Source: Psychrobacter sp. JCM 18903
Lineage (GTDB): Bacteria; Pseudomonadota; Gammaproteobacteria; Pseudomonadales; Moraxellaceae
Length of the DNA: 64,000 nt
NCBI RefSeq assembly: GCF_000586475.1
Contig: NZ_BAWJ01000005.1
Location: 1-64,000, forward strand
Reading direction: 5' to 3'
Made by a program: the position numbers and the translations under genes
Part shown: positions 10,971 through 21,837 of the stretch, piece after piece
Layout of the letters: each line of letters begins with the position of its first letter
Numbering within the stretch: the stretch's first letter is position 1
The notes under the pieces: generated by a model
Told to the model about the DNA's origin: nothing
The model's input: the letters and a program-made list of their open reading frames with translations, nothing else
The model's database searches: none

Positions 10971-11726
10971 TTACTCAGACCAAGGTCTAAGATTAACCAA
11001 ATCAATGACTGCCCCATTAGTGTCCGTTAGCACAACCATATCTAATACTGACGCTTTTAATGGCAACCATCCAGTAGCGGTTGGATAGTGATGTAAAATG
11101 TTATTAACTCGTTGACTATCATTGTAATTATTTAACTGCGTCAATGGCTGTGCCTTAGTTTTAATTGCAAGATCGGCAGTAGCTATGGGCTGATAGTTAT
11201 CGACTCTATAAGTGATGCTAATACCGTCTGTCAGCTCTTCTGTCTGCTGTCTGCCTCTTGCTTCCTTATCAGATGAAAATGGCGAATAAACAAACTTAGA
11301 ACGCTCAAAAAGACCTAAAGTCGGCGCGGTAATCACGTCCATTTTGGTATTCTGCTGTGCCCAACTGACTTCACTGGGTGTGACTGCTTCAAAATCGTCA
11401 ATGGCAAATACTAAGTAGGCCGGTCTGCCATCTTCAATAACAAACAATCCATATAACAGTGTCATCATCTGTAGAGCACATATAATGGCTATATCTCGCC
11501 TCAACTCTTTTTTATCAGTTTTATAAACAATAAAGGTCAACAATGGCGGCACGATAAGAGTAATGGCGATTAGCATCAGCATTATTGGCAAAACGCCGCT
11601 CGCTTGAAGTAAGGGTGGCGGATACCAAATCAAACAGATAACAGCGCCTATGATAATGCTAAGCACTAATGAGAAAAGTAGATGATAGCTGGAAAGTGCC
11701 AATCGAGAAGCGGAATAAAAAGACAT
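10971..11726 (-). CDS. TfpX/TfpZ-family type IV pilin accessory protein
   Basis: An inner-membrane protein of about 251 residues with four N-terminal hydrophobic helices, including the stretch SYHLLFSLVLSIIIGAVICL, and a soluble C-terminal half. ALQMMTLLYGLFVIEDGRPA followed by VFAIDDFEAV matches the signature of pilin accessory proteins (TfpX/TfpZ). These are encoded beside particular pilin alleles and help assemble that pilin. The chosen start is the ATG before SFYSASRL; an upstream in-frame ATG at 11777 would add a non-hydrophobic tail. It lies between two pilin genes, so which one it serves is unclear. Confidence 0.75.
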   Translation of the reverse strand: MSFYSASRLALSSYHLLFSLVLSIIIGAVICLIWYPPPLLQASGVLPIMLMLIAITLIVPPLLTFIVYKTDKKELRRDIAIICALQMMTLLYGLFVIEDGRPAYLVFAIDDFEAVTPSEVSWAQQNTKMDVITAPTLGLFERSKFVYSPFSSDKEARGRQQTEELTDGISITYRVDNYQPIATADLAIKTKAQPLTQLNNYNDSQRVNNILHHYPTATGWLPLKASVLDMVVLTDTNGAVIDLVNLRPWSE

Positions 11727-11789
11727 GGTGATCAGATGATCCTTTGTTTTATATGATAAATGATTCAAACTTAGCAACTATTTTAGCGA

Positions 11790-11818
11790 TAAAAAAGAGC
11801 TCCGAGGAGCCCTTTTTT
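11790..11818 (-). terminator. Terminator after pilin copy 2
   Basis: The GAGCTCC/GGAGC hairpin is flanked by A and T runs, just past the pilin stop at 11843 and before the accessory gene. The accessory gene would depend on read-through or its own promoter. Confidence 0.8.
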
Positions 11819-11842
11819 ATACTTCTATCATCTAAACAAATA

Positions 11843-12346
11843 TTATGGTTTGCATGAGTTTGGAAGATACTTCACAGGAATAGTAGTATTAGCTGCAGCC
11901 CCAACTGCAGTACCAACGGTAGTTGCACCACAAGCCCAAGTAGAGCCACCATCTGCTGTTGTTAAGGCTAGCTGATTAGCATTTGCTGTACTTGCTTTAC
12001 CAGTAGTCATTACCGCAGTAATTACCCCAGCAGGATATGTGCCAATCGGAGCCGCTTCCGTTCCGACTGAAGTGATTGTGGCGTACTTACCTGTTAGTGT
12101 GGCATTGATTGCACCAGCAGCCGGAGTTGCGGTACCAGCAGCAACCAGAGTAGGCCAAGCATTTTTATCAGCGCCATATTCTGCTAATGGCGCTTTTAAT
12201 CCTCCTAGTAAGGTGACCGCTTCAGATACTTGTGAACGGGTGATGTAGTCTTGATAAGCAGGAATAGCGATCGCCGCTAGAATACCGATAATAGCAACAA
12301 CGATCATTAACTCGATTAAGGTAAAACCTTTTTGTACAGTGTTCAT
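11843..12346 (-). CDS. pilA: Type IV major pilin, copy 2 (PilA-like)
   Basis: The better candidate for the main pilus subunit, 167 residues. It has a short canonical leader ([17 protein letters not shown]), Glu5, the assembly helix [16 protein letters not shown] and a C-terminal disulphide loop (TWACGA ... LPNSCKP). The ribosome-binding site AAAGGAG is strong and sits 6 bases before ATG. A sigma-54 promoter 90 bases upstream and activator-like palindromes farther up indicate PilS/PilR-type control. It differs from copy 1 mainly in the middle of the protein, as expected for pilin alleles. Confidence 0.92.
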   Translation of the reverse strand: MNTVQKGFTLIELMIVVAIIGILAAIAIPAYQDYITRSQVSEAVTLLGGLKAPLAEYGADKNAWPTLVAAGTATPAAGAINATLTGKYATITSVGTEAAPIGTYPAGVITAVMTTGKASTANANQLALTTADGGSTWACGATTVGTAVGAAANTTIPVKYLPNSCKP

Positions 12347-12435
12347 AAGAACTCCTTTGGGGTATATAAAGATAGCTGATTATTAGCAGTTTCTATCTTT
12401 AGGGATATTGTCTATTTCTTTCTTACTATAAAGAT

Positions 12436-12451
12436 TGCATTTATTATGCCA
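12436..12451 (-). promoter_or_regulatory. Sigma-54 (-24/-12) promoter of pilin copy 2
   Basis: The minus strand reads TGGCATAATAAATGCA: TGGCA, correct spacing, then TGCA. It has the same form as the promoter at 10872. It lies 90 bases before the pilin start, leaving a long untranslated leader. Confidence 0.85.
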
Positions 12452-12560
12452 ATATCCTAATTACAATAATTCTACCCTCAAAAACACCTTTAACAGCGTG
12501 ATTTACTATGTTTAGTTTACAAACAATCGTAAGTTTGACGCTAAATGTTACGCTTAAGAT

Positions 12561-12626
12561 ACTGAAAATTGTCAGTTCACCTATGATAAGTAATGTAAGG
12601 TAAAGATGACTGACAATTTTTGTCAG
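12561..12626. promoter_or_regulatory. Putative PilR-type upstream activator sites
   Basis: A perfect palindrome CTGACAA-ttt-TTGTCAG occupies 12610-12626. A near copy, CTGAAAATTGTCAG, occupies about 12562-12575. Together they lie roughly 110-190 bases upstream of the sigma-54 promoter at 12436, the usual distance for an enhancer-binding protein. TGTC-containing repeats are known for PilR sites. Assignment to PilR is inference. Confidence 0.5.
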
Positions 12627-12653
12627 CTTAATAATATCTCTATTATATTTATG

Positions 12654-13112
12654 CTATTTAATCCATTCCTCGCCAGTACCGCATTTCTTATTTACCCCCG
12701 TACCTCGACATTTAATACCTTGATAATTCAAAGTTAGTGTACCGTCCTTAATTACTTGGCTATTAGGCTTAGGGGCGGCAGTAATTATCCATTTAGCAAC
12801 GAGTGGATCCGTTATGGTCACATCATATAGCTGAGTACCCTGCCTTGGGTATGCAGTAGAAAAATCTGTTTTGACACCTGCACTAATCGCACTATAACTA
12901 CCTTGCGCTAGTTTACGACTTTCTATCTCTGAAGCGATATTTTGCATCTCGCTCATCATGTCGGTGCGTTTGGTTTTGATGACGTATTGTTGGTAACTAG
13001 GATAGGCGATAGCAGCAAGTATACCGATAATGGCAACAACAATCATCATCTCGATTAAAGTAAAGCCTTGCTGCTTGCATAGTGCTTTAGATGATTTGGT
13101 AGAAGTTTGCAT
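12654..13112 (-). CDS. Minor pilin, PilE-like
   Basis: A type IV pilin-like protein (152 residues) with leader up to [13 protein letters not shown] and the conserved Glu5. The globular part is short, with a cysteine pair (IKCRGTG ... [11 protein letters not shown]). It is last in the minor-pilin operon. Its ATG overlaps the stop of the preceding pilin gene (TAATG) behind a strong GGGGAGGAG site, so translation is coupled. In Pseudomonas the equivalent PilE primes pilus assembly with FimU, PilV, PilW and PilX. Confidence 0.85.
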   Translation of the reverse strand: MQTSTKSSKALCKQQGFTLIEMMIVVAIIGILAAIAYPSYQQYVIKTKRTDMMSEMQNIASEIESRKLAQGSYSAISAGVKTDFSTAYPRQGTQLYDVTITDPLVAKWIITAAPKPNSQVIKDGTLTLNYQGIKCRGTGVNKKCGTGEEWIK

Positions 13113-13678
13113 TACCAGTTCTCCTCCCCTGTACCACAGTCATCGTCAGTACTGGTAATAGTTCTGTCTTTACTTTTGCATCGTACTCCAGTACTACTCA
13201 GCATAATGATATGCGCACCTGAGCTTTCAAATGAAGTGTTTGGCTCTGCCAACATAAGCCACGAGCTACCCGAAGTAGAATAGCTTGAAACTAAAGGATC
13301 AGTAGGAGGTAGTGGTGACAAAGTATTGCCTTCAAGATCTACTAAGGTAATCTGATAATGGAAATTGGTACTATCGCTACCCTTAGGTACATAGATTGTT
13401 TTATTGTCAGTTGGATCATCATACGTATAACTGACATCGCCATTACTTGCGACTTTTTTGGGTGTAAAGCCTTTATAAGTCAGAGCACTAGCGCGCCAAC
13501 GATTGAGCTCTATATCCAGCTCCTGCATTCTTGCCTGTACCTGTGACTCAGCATTACGTACTACAAATTGCCGATAAGAGGGAACCGCAATCGCCGCTAA
13601 GATAGCCACTATTATAATGACTATCATCAGCTCTATGAGCGTAAAGCCTACTTGTTGTTTTAACGCCTTCACATTCAT
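13112..13678 (-). CDS. Minor pilin, PilE-like, second copy
   Basis: A 188-residue prepilin with cleavage site [14 protein letters not shown], Glu5 and the hydrophobic helix. The C-terminus VRCKSK ... [11 protein letters not shown] resembles the end of the following gene, suggesting the two arose by duplication. It sits between pilY1 and the second PilE-like gene in one transcription unit. Role inferred: a component of the pilus-tip priming complex. Confidence 0.85.
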   Translation of the reverse strand: MNVKALKQQVGFTLIELMIVIIIVAILAAIAVPSYRQFVVRNAESQVQARMQELDIELNRWRASALTYKGFTPKKVASNGDVSYTYDDPTDNKTIYVPKGSDSTNFHYQITLVDLEGNTLSPLPPTDPLVSSYSTSGSSWLMLAEPNTSFESSGAHIIMLSSTGVRCKSKDRTITSTDDDCGTGEENW

Positions 13679-13743
13679 GCGACTATCCTATCAGTCTACT
13701 TCATACCAAGTTTTAGGCTGCAGTGTATAACGCTCATTAAATA

Positions 13744-16700
13744 TCAACTCAGGGCGCTACCGCTTCCGAGAATCTGATCTGCTGAACCTAAGCCCTGTGC
13801 TTCATTGATCGGAGTATAGACGTCTTTGCCTGTATCCGTTCCGAAATCCACCCTATCTGTCGCACGCTCTGCCAGTGTACGGGTACCGATGAGCAAACGC
13901 TGGTTCGACAGTGTCGAGCTACGTGGTCCTAGGGTTAGCTCTTGTAGCCCTTGACCTGCTCTGACAAAGCCGCCGGTACCGTTTTTGGAATTGGCATCGG
14001 TACAGATACCGTATGGTAGGCAGTATAGCTGACGCTCTGAGCCACCAACGATTTTGGCTGAGCAAGTGTTTGTTGAGCCATAGCTCATATCTGGATTGTA
14101 TGCTGTCGTATATAAGAAGCTATCGATAACTTGTGATTTTCCGATACCTTTGGTATAGCGTACATTGCCATAGCCATCGAATCGAGTCAGTGGATAGTAC
14201 CAGCCTTGCTTGGTACCCTGACGCATCAGCTCACTGACGACGTTTTTCTGCTCTAGCGTATATCCTGTTGCACCAAGGGTGCCTATTTTACCCGGTAGCT
14301 CAACCAGATTACTGGCATCGGTATTATTAGCGGATAAGTTGGATATACTCTGACCGCCCGCAGCAGCCGCTGTAGAGGTAAAGTTACTCGCATAGAAGAA
14401 GTTATCCGCTTTGGTCACATCGGTATCCATAATCCCGTACAGTCTATCGGACTTACTCAGATCACGTATCTTTGAGAGTGGCGAGCTGCGATCGCCTGAA
14501 ATGACGTTTACAAGCGCAAATAAATTGTTACTCTGAGAGTTACGATGGAAGCTGACCACTGGACGCTCATAAAAGCGATGATTGAACTTGGTATCGGTAC
14601 CCGTATAAGCGCCACTGAGTATGCGCGTCACTCGCGTATTAGCAAATGCGGTCGTCGTCGTTGGTGTGCCAGTCGGCGTCGAGCCAATGGCGCTTGGCGT
14701 CTTGAACCCCGCGTTGGTAAAGTCAGCACGGAACAGCTGACCGCCTAAATCGGCAAAGTAGATATGATCCATAAAGCCATCATTATCGCGATCGAGGGTG
14801 GTAATGCCTGCGACGACACTGTTCGTCATCGTATTGACTGTCGTTGATGCAGTGCCAGTACCAGCTGCTGACCATATCAGACTACCATCTTGGGCATTGA
14901 TAATGTATACCGCATTACCTTGTACATTATCAATGCCTGAACACGCACCCAAATCGGTATCGGTCACGCCCACTTGGAATTTTTCATACTCATAACACAT
15001 GTCATAACCACCGCCGAACACTAGCACATCAGTGCCTGTGTCCGTACTGGTTCTTTTGATCTTTGCCTTGGTAGGCTTAGACCATATCTGACCCATACGT
15101 TCAAAGCCTGTACTAGTTGGCGTGATCGTGAACATCATGCTTGGGCTGGTTCTGGTCGTCAGGTTAAGACCATAAAAAGCCTCGCCACCCATACGCAGAC
15201 CACCATAAGCATAGAGGCCTTTATTACCATCCGTCGCGATATTCACGGTGTTATTGTCTAAATCGTATTTATAGTCTGCACTGACCAGCCAAGGCGCATC
15301 GATACCGAAGTTCGGTGAGCCTATCTCTGCTTTGTTTGCATCATCAACTAACGCGAGAGATTTGCTCTTATCTCTGAGTATCTCTCTGGGGATGACCACG
15401 AAATCTTCTTTTCCACCATCACCGCCAGCACTATAATTATCTGCATCTACCAGATGCAGACCACCTTCGCTTGAGCCAAATAAGACATAATCATCACGCG
15501 TCGCCGTGACCTTACCATCCTCATCTAGCGTGGCGGCATACGATACCGCAGCTGGTGTTGAGTGAATGGTCGCCCCAACTACCCTGATAGGCACAGTCGC
15601 ATTATCAGTGGTGAGGGTCATATCTTTGACCGCTGTACTCGGTAGATTATCGAATCCTAAGAAGTTCAGAAGTCTTCTGAGAGTGATTTCATCAAAGGTA
15701 GCCGTATCGCTAAATGAAGTCGTGGTCAATGCCGCATTATCTACCACGACCTTGCCAGAATCATTTACCCCAAACTTTCGTAGTACTGGCGTCGTACCGT
15801 TCAAATCTTCAACATATAAGGTTCTGGTCGATGTCACACCAGTTTTAGGAGTGTTTAATAGCGCATAAAAGCCGCCCGACTTCACATCGTTATTGGCACC
15901 GCTATAGTCCTTATCAGACCACAAGTCAGGCGTTGTTGGCTCTAACTCACCAGCTACATTTTTAAATAGCTTGTTATCATTACTACCATAGAGCGTGCCT
16001 TCATTGAGCAGGTATTTTTTCATATTACCATCCCAGATCACAGCGTTACCCTTCACATCCGCTTGTAAGGTCGGATAGTAGGCAACTGCTAACTGACTGT
16101 CGGCACGATACGGGTCATCAGGGATAATGATGGTGCCTGAAGGTGTAGAAGGGAGATTCTGATTTAAGCCACTAACAAAGCTAGTAATACTCTTGACGAT
16201 ATCCTCTGTGGACTGCGCTGAGTAGAACCCGCCTTCACCAAAGCCGCCAACCCCTGGCAGATCGGGGTGTGCTTTTTCACCCCAGTTACAGGCGTTCCTT
16301 GCATCAATGTTGGATATGTTTGCACAATTATAAAAATCACGGTTGGCAGTGATACCGGTCTTGGGGTTAGTATAAGGTAAATTGACGATATCTGATGCAT
16401 CAACATCAAACACTGAGCCAAAGCCCACGACTGCGGTATATATCTCACGATTCGTGCCTAAAGGATTAATCGCTGGATCACGTAAGGCTTTGGCAAATGC
16501 GCCAACTTGTGGCATTCCATTATTATTTTGAGTACCATTAGGAAGCGTCACAGAGGGTATGCTAAATGAACTGGCACCTAACGCTAATTGCATTACATAG
16601 TTAGGATTAGGGGAGCTGTTGGGCTCACCATCTGTCAAGAAGTAGATACCGCGTCCATCACAAGATGAAGGTGATGACAGAGGACTATTATAACTACCAC

Positions 16701-17600
16701 CGCTTTTTGAGGTGGAACTGATTTGTCATAACCACTATACGTAGAAGCAGAAGTATTTTTACCTAGCATATAGGCGCCAACTTCTGCATAGGCATTAGCG
16801 GTCGGTGTATTACCACCACCACCCGCAGCAGCTACAACAGCTTTAATCTTCGCACGTTGATCGTAGTCTACTAAGGCAGCAGGCACTAGTATCTTGCCAG
16901 TTTTACTATCAGCGTCGCTGGCAAGGCCATTAGATTCATTGAATGATACTAAGTTATCGCTACCACTTTGTGATGAAAACTGACCAATACCGATAGCAAC
17001 TTTTTTTGGATCTAATAAGGTATTGTCCATCAAAGTAAAAAGTGCATCTTTTAAGCGTGTTAAACGATCATAATACTTAGTAGAGGTATAGTAGTACTTA
17101 TTGTCAGAACCAGAGGTGACAAAACTATATTCACTCCCTAAGGAAGGATTAGCCACTGCTGTCACACATATCGATGTATAGTTATAACTGCTATCACCAG
17201 AACCATCACTAGGCCCGCAGCGATACCATTGACCCTCAGGAGATAAACGATAATAGTATCTCTTGCTGTTGTTTACCTCACAGTATCTTTTAGTATAGCT
17301 AGGCGTGGTAGTAGAAGTTTGAGTATTAATACTGACTTGGTTATTCGAAACACCTGAAGGCAAATCACAGGCACCTTTAGTAAAATTGGCTGCCATACTA
17401 CCTGATGTATCTAACATCATAGTAATGGTAGTCTTACCGCCTTCAGCCGCTTTATAGATCTCTAAATCGCCGATTCTTTTGCCCGCGACATCAGCTTGTG
17501 CAACAGGCATCACCATCATGGATGCCATGACCACGACCAGATACTTGAGTGGTAATACCTTACTATCTTGAGCTGGCGATACATTATTGAGTCGTTTCAT
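13744..17600 (-). CDS. pilY1: PilY1/PilC-type pilus-tip adhesin, frame broken
   Basis: A large exported protein associated with the pilus tip and retraction control, about 1285 residues when joined. The first part (16635-17600) has a signal peptide ending AQA and a von Willebrand A domain with the metal site MMLDTSGSMA. The second part (13744-16638) holds the C-terminal beta-propeller with a calcium loop, DRDNDGFMDHIYFADLGGQL. The frames join if the five-A run (five T on the plus strand, 16704-16708) had six. The joined text then reads SVPPQKSGGSY ... GRGIYFLTDGEP. Slippage-based phase variation is possible but the run is short; a sequence error is more likely. Confidence 0.88.
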
Positions 17601-17642
17601 GACCTCTATCCTTCTATGTAAATAATAAAATGAGTAAGGAGA

Positions 17643-18500
17643 CTAAGGTGAGGATGCTAATACACATCCTGCTTGTCCTCCTCTACCGAATGGGATACAT
17701 TCTGTAGAAGAAGATAGATTTGCAACATCTGCTTGCTCATATAGCATTTTGCTGGGTGTGCTGGCTGCTAGTAAACATTCATTTAATGATTGTTTACCTG
17801 AAACAACGTTGGCACTGATACTGGTCTGCTCAAAACACTTATCTGCACCTACCTTAGGCTCATTATAAGCAGGTAGCGCAGAGCTTGCTCGAATATCAAA
17901 CTGATACTTTTTACTGGTTCTATCTTCAATTTCTTTACCAATGACAACATGTTCAAATGGAGTAGCATCATTACTAGGAGGCGTTAGAGCAATACTCATC
18001 TGTGTCATAACAGCCTGTCTAGCACTGGTATAATCGGATGCATTTGCATAATTACAGACACCGTTATTAAGACCATCAACATACCCGCCACCAGGAGCTC
18101 TAACTGTTGCCACTTTTGTCAGATACCTTTGGGTGCGCGGATTGAAACAATAGATAAACTCATTCACTTTATTCTCTTCAAACAATATAAAATGACCAAG
18201 AGCGCCTGTTGCGCTTGTGACATCTTTATATCCTTCAGATGCTGGACTACCATTTACCATCGTCTCTAGTTTTTGATTGGCGCTATCTGCTGATTGCAAC
18301 AACACCGTATTGATCTGATCGCTAGTCGCAACTTTAAGATCTGTCGTACTTTGCCTGACTGCGATAGCACCTGCCAACATAATAAGCACTAAAAACAATA
18401 AGACTACTATCAGCGTCGCCCCTTGCTCGGTACTCCGATATGCCAAGCCAATATTGATACGCTTTTGTGTCGAACTTGATAAATCCTGATGTCGAATCAC
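17643..18500 (-). CDS. pilX: Minor pilin assembly protein PilX
   Basis: A PilX-like protein (285 residues). The N-terminal region QGATLIVVLLFLVLIMLAGA is a prepilin-type helix but lacks the usual Glu5, as is common in PilX/GspK-type tip subunits. A GTG start (18500) is preferred because AAGGAGA lies 6 bases before it. It follows pilW by 20 bases and precedes pilY1, the standard order of the minor pilin operon. It probably links PilY1 to the pilus tip. Confidence 0.85.
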   Translation of the reverse strand: MIRHQDLSSSTQKRINIGLAYRSTEQGATLIVVLLFLVLIMLAGAIAVRQSTTDLKVATSDQINTVLLQSADSANQKLETMVNGSPASEGYKDVTSATGALGHFILFEENKVNEFIYCFNPRTQRYLTKVATVRAPGGGYVDGLNNGVCNYANASDYTSARQAVMTQMSIALTPPSNDATPFEHVVIGKEIEDRTSKKYQFDIRASSALPAYNEPKVGADKCFEQTSISANVVSGKQSLNECLLAASTPSKMLYEQADVANLSSSTECIPFGRGGQAGCVLASSP

Positions 18501-18520
18501 TTCTAGTCTCCTTCAATAAG

Positions 18521-19522
18521 CTATAGGCTAGTGTTAATATTGACGACACGAGCGTTACGTAACAATGTTGTGGTCTCATAAGTGCTACGGACTTTCTTTT
18601 TACTACTGCTATCTGTTTTCAATTTATTATCTGTAGGCGACTGACCTAATAAGGCAAATTCTGACTGTTCAGCACTACCTATAATAGGCGTGCTACCATG
18701 CACAATTAAGCCAATCTTTACAGCTGTTATAGCTGCCTTATCAGGAGTTGTTATTAATGAATAGGCGCTACTAGGTAGATAAATAAGTTGTCCTGCATTA
18801 GTTCCAGTGGTGTACTGGGCACCTAATAACACCTTAAACTGATCGACATTAACGATAAACTCTTGCCCTGCTTGTCCAAAGTTTTTTGAATCTGTTGTTG
18901 GCGTGAAAGTAGCTATTCCACCAGCGTTATTGACGCGTCCGGCGTCACATGCCAATACTAAGTCCTTAATAGCGGTAGTGCTGGTATTACTTGTTGCCAG
19001 ACGTACAAAATAACGCTCGATAACGATATCGTTAACAGCAGCAGTGGCACCTTCACAATCTATCATTGGAGCGCCTGTTATATTAGTATATTGAATTGTC
19101 AATTGATCGCTATCGGTATTGGTATTTGATATACCTGTCCACCCGTTCGTACCGACAGCTGTATCGCCTGCTCGTCTGGTCAGATATCCCGTATTAGGAT
19201 AAGGAGTCGGGGTGTTCGGAACGCCAACATTTAGACCCGTTAAAACAATTCCACCATTGCGAGTAGTGCCATCAATTCTGGTGGTTGGATTACCAAGATT
19301 CGCTAAACGAATACTTTTCTCCAATTGCTGCAATCCAAACACACTGGCATCCTGTAATTCACTACCACTTGCCTGAATACTGCTTGTTTTTACATTGATC
19401 AGATATACTTGAATAACGGCTGCAGAGACAATTAAACCAAGCACTAAAGAAATCATGAGCTCTATTAACGTAAAGCCTGCTTGATGAACATTCATATACT
19501 TGCTTTGTGGATTATATGACAT
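18521..19522 (-). CDS. pilW: Minor pilin PilW
   Basis: A 333-residue minor pilin with prepilin site [17 protein letters not shown] and a large C-terminal domain, the expected size for PilW. The start at 19522 is supported by GGAGG 7 bases upstream. There is also a one-base stop/start overlap (TGATG) with the restored end of pilV, implying coupled translation. It acts with PilV, PilX, FimT/FimU and PilE in the priming complex at the pilus tip. Confidence 0.88.
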   Translation of the reverse strand: MSYNPQSKYMNVHQAGFTLIELMISLVLGLIVSAAVIQVYLINVKTSSIQASGSELQDASVFGLQQLEKSIRLANLGNPTTRIDGTTRNGGIVLTGLNVGVPNTPTPYPNTGYLTRRAGDTAVGTNGWTGISNTNTDSDQLTIQYTNITGAPMIDCEGATAAVNDIVIERYFVRLATSNTSTTAIKDLVLACDAGRVNNAGGIATFTPTTDSKNFGQAGQEFIVNVDQFKVLLGAQYTTGTNAGQLIYLPSSAYSLITTPDKAAITAVKIGLIVHGSTPIIGSAEQSEFALLGQSPTDNKLKTDSSSKKKVRSTYETTTLLRNARVVNINTSL

Positions 19523-20087
19523 CAGTAAGCCTCCATAATAAAGCACTCAGCACCATTCTTATAACTACCATTTGCTTTGGCACAAGCTTTAGGTTCAGTA
19601 TCACTCAAATCAACGGTAGTATCTCCCAGCTTGCCACAAAACACTGAAGTTCTTGATTGCCCGACGTGCCAGGACAGCCGTTTGGTGCCATACCAATATT
19701 AATATCATTAGCGCTTGCATATGATTTTAGTAATAATCCATCACGTGTCGCCAGCTGATTAATAGTACAACTGGCTGCTGCTGTAGGTGCAGTATTAGCA
19801 CTCGTAACACAACTACTTTTAGTTATAACTTTACTATCAACAGTAACACTATCTGAAGATCCGTTTATCGCTGTTTTGAAAGCAGCAATACCGCTAGGGT
19901 TAGTACGCATTGTCTCTGCTCCGCCTCGCATAATCGCTAAAGAACGAGTGCGCATTAAACTTTCGTCTGTTGCTTTTATCGCTGACATTTGCATGGCGCT
20001 AAATCCTAGTACAGCTACAGCTAGCAATAGTAACGCTACCATCACTTCTATTAATCCCACGCCTGCTTGTGTGTTTTCAATCCTCAT
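19522..20087 (-). CDS. pilV: Minor pilin PilV, frame broken near the end
   Basis: A type IV minor pilin, about 188 residues if repaired. The leader ends QAG|VGLIEVMVALLLLAVAVLG, the PilV/GspI-type N-terminus. As written the frame stops at 19605 after SWEILPLI. If GGG at 19625-19627 had four G, it continues as SWGDTTVDLSDTEP ... CFIMEAY and ends in TGATG at the pilW start, which is strong support for the repair. The ATG start overlaps the fimT stop (TAATG), with GGGAG 6 bases ahead. Confidence 0.85.
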
Positions 20088-20593
20088 TAACAACTCCCAG
20101 CATTTAGAGTATTAACATTAGCAATATTAGTAAGACTTACTTGTTTAGGCGTCTCACTATTAGAACCGCTATCACAGATGGTATATACTACTGTGGCGTT
20201 ATTAGCCATTTTCTTATTTGGTTGAAAAACAATATTGCTTACCGTAGATGGGGTAATCGTTTGGGTAACAACACTTTTATCACTGATACTATAGCTAGAT
20301 ATATCGTTGCCGCCAGCTTGTAATCTGATTGTTTTAGGTGTGGTAGTATTCGTATATATAACAGTTACATTCTGACGACGGAGTATACTCTCTACCTTAG
20401 CTTCTTTTAGTGCATTAACGAGCGTCGCAGTCGTTGACTTCACTCTTTGATTAGCCAACTGATTACTGATGCTGGGCGCGGCAATACCGACAATAATCGC
20501 AAGCACAGCAATCGTTACCATCAGTTCAATCAGGGTAAATCCTGAGTTGGTTGTTCGTAGCGTAAGTGGTAGATTATTTGTAGATGCGTTCAC
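20087..20593 (-). CDS. fimT: Minor pilin FimT/FimU (GspH-like)
   Basis: First gene of the minor pilin operon, 168 residues. It has prepilin cleavage [18 protein letters not shown] and the GspH/FimT-type continuation (AAPSISNQLANQRVKSTTATL), with two cysteines near the end (YTICDSG ... LNAGSC). The start is GTG behind AGGGA. FimU and FimT are hard to separate by eye; FimU is the pilus-priming member and FimT can bind DNA during transformation. Confidence 0.85.
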   Translation of the reverse strand: MNASTNNLPLTLRTTNSGFTLIELMVTIAVLAIIVGIAAPSISNQLANQRVKSTTATLVNALKEAKVESILRRQNVTVIYTNTTTPKTIRLQAGGNDISSYSISDKSVVTQTITPSTVSNIVFQPNKKMANNATVVYTICDSGSNSETPKQVSLTNIANVNTLNAGSC

Positions 20594-20959
20594 ATCAAAT
20601 CCCTATTTATAACGGCAATTTTATAATAACTATTGTTTGTCCAATACCAATACTGGACCAAAAAACTAACAATGACTTCATATTTTCATATCATTTTTGC
20701 CAGTCTTTTTATTGTCATTTAATCAAAATGCTGCAATTTTTGTTCCATAATATTTAACAAAAGTTTTGCATAGAAATAACAATAGCCATAGCAGTTATGC
20801 AAGCTATTTAGAAAACATCCTTTTATAAGCAATGCTATTGAGTGATAAGCATCATATCTTGGATATTAATAACAAATAAACATATATTATTTTAATAATA
20901 TAGCGTTAAGGCAACATATTAGCAACATATTAGTGATTATCAATAGAGAGGAACAGATT
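20594..20959. other. AT-rich promoter region upstream of the minor pilin operon
   Basis: 366 bases with no gene. Close to fimT lies an inverted repeat GTCCA...TGGAC (about 20639-20658) that overlaps possible -35 elements on the minus strand, a candidate operator for the operon. No sigma-54 site was found here, unlike the two major-pilin genes. Confidence 0.4.
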
Positions 20960-21810
20960 TTAAGACTGATTTCCATGCGCTAAAGCATAGGCAGAAAGAT
21001 GGTATTTACGATTGGCTTGAATATCTGACATGGTGACTGTTTCAGACGGGGTAAGCAGTGTACGCCCCAATGCTTGTAAACTAGCACCCGTGGTCGCAAC
21101 ATCATCAAACAATAATAAGCGTTTCACAGGAGGCTTTTCGATTAAAACAAAAGCATTGTCTAGATTACTCAGGCGCTCAGCACGTGTAAGCCTTGCTGAC
21201 TGACAGTGTCGTCAATACGCTTTACACCATGCCATAAAGGTATCTGCCAATGCTTAGACAATTGTGCGGATAAAATACTGACAGGATCGAAGCCACGTTT
21301 GACCAGTCGTTGCTCGGTTGTTGGCATGGCGACAATCACGCTATTATCATGATGACAACCATGAGGACGTGGTAGCTGACGTATAGCATGTAACAATAAC
21401 GGCAATTTGGTCATGTCTTCATGGTGCTTAAAAGCTCTGATCGCTTGACGTAGCGGATACTCATAATAAGTCGCCGTTTGGATAGATAAAACTTTACCAG
21501 AAGCAATGTCAACATTGAAAGGTTTCGGCAACCACGCGATACTGTCATGACAATGTGAGCAAAGTAGTCCGCTGTTAAAACGGTGGTTGAATTGCTGGCG
21601 CAAATTAGCAAAAAATGAAGGATCGTTTGGCAGGGTCTTTAGAGAGTGCGATATAGAATCAGCCGTTGGCAAGCTACTAATATTTGATAAGAGGTAATTT
21701 TGAGATAGCTGAGATTGTGGCGTGCTGCGATAAACACGGCACAACTGGCAGCGTATATCGAGATACTCTGCCAGCCATAGTCCGGTTTGATAAGGCGCTA
21801 AAAGTCGCAT
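20960..21810 (-). CDS. comF: ComF family phosphoribosyltransferase-like protein, frame broken
   Basis: ComF-like protein, about 283 residues when joined, needed for natural transformation in relatives. The N-terminal part has zinc-type cysteine pairs (CQLC and CSHC). The middle carries RQAIRAFKHHED. The C-terminal part has the PRPP-binding motif LLLFDDVATTGAS and follows in another frame from about 21187 to the TAA at 20960. One missing base near 21187 (QQGL...TRAERLSNLD) restores it. Its position next to the pilus genes fits a DNA-uptake role. Confidence 0.85.
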
Positions 21811-21837
21811 GGACGATTATCAAAATGTGCGCTGATA

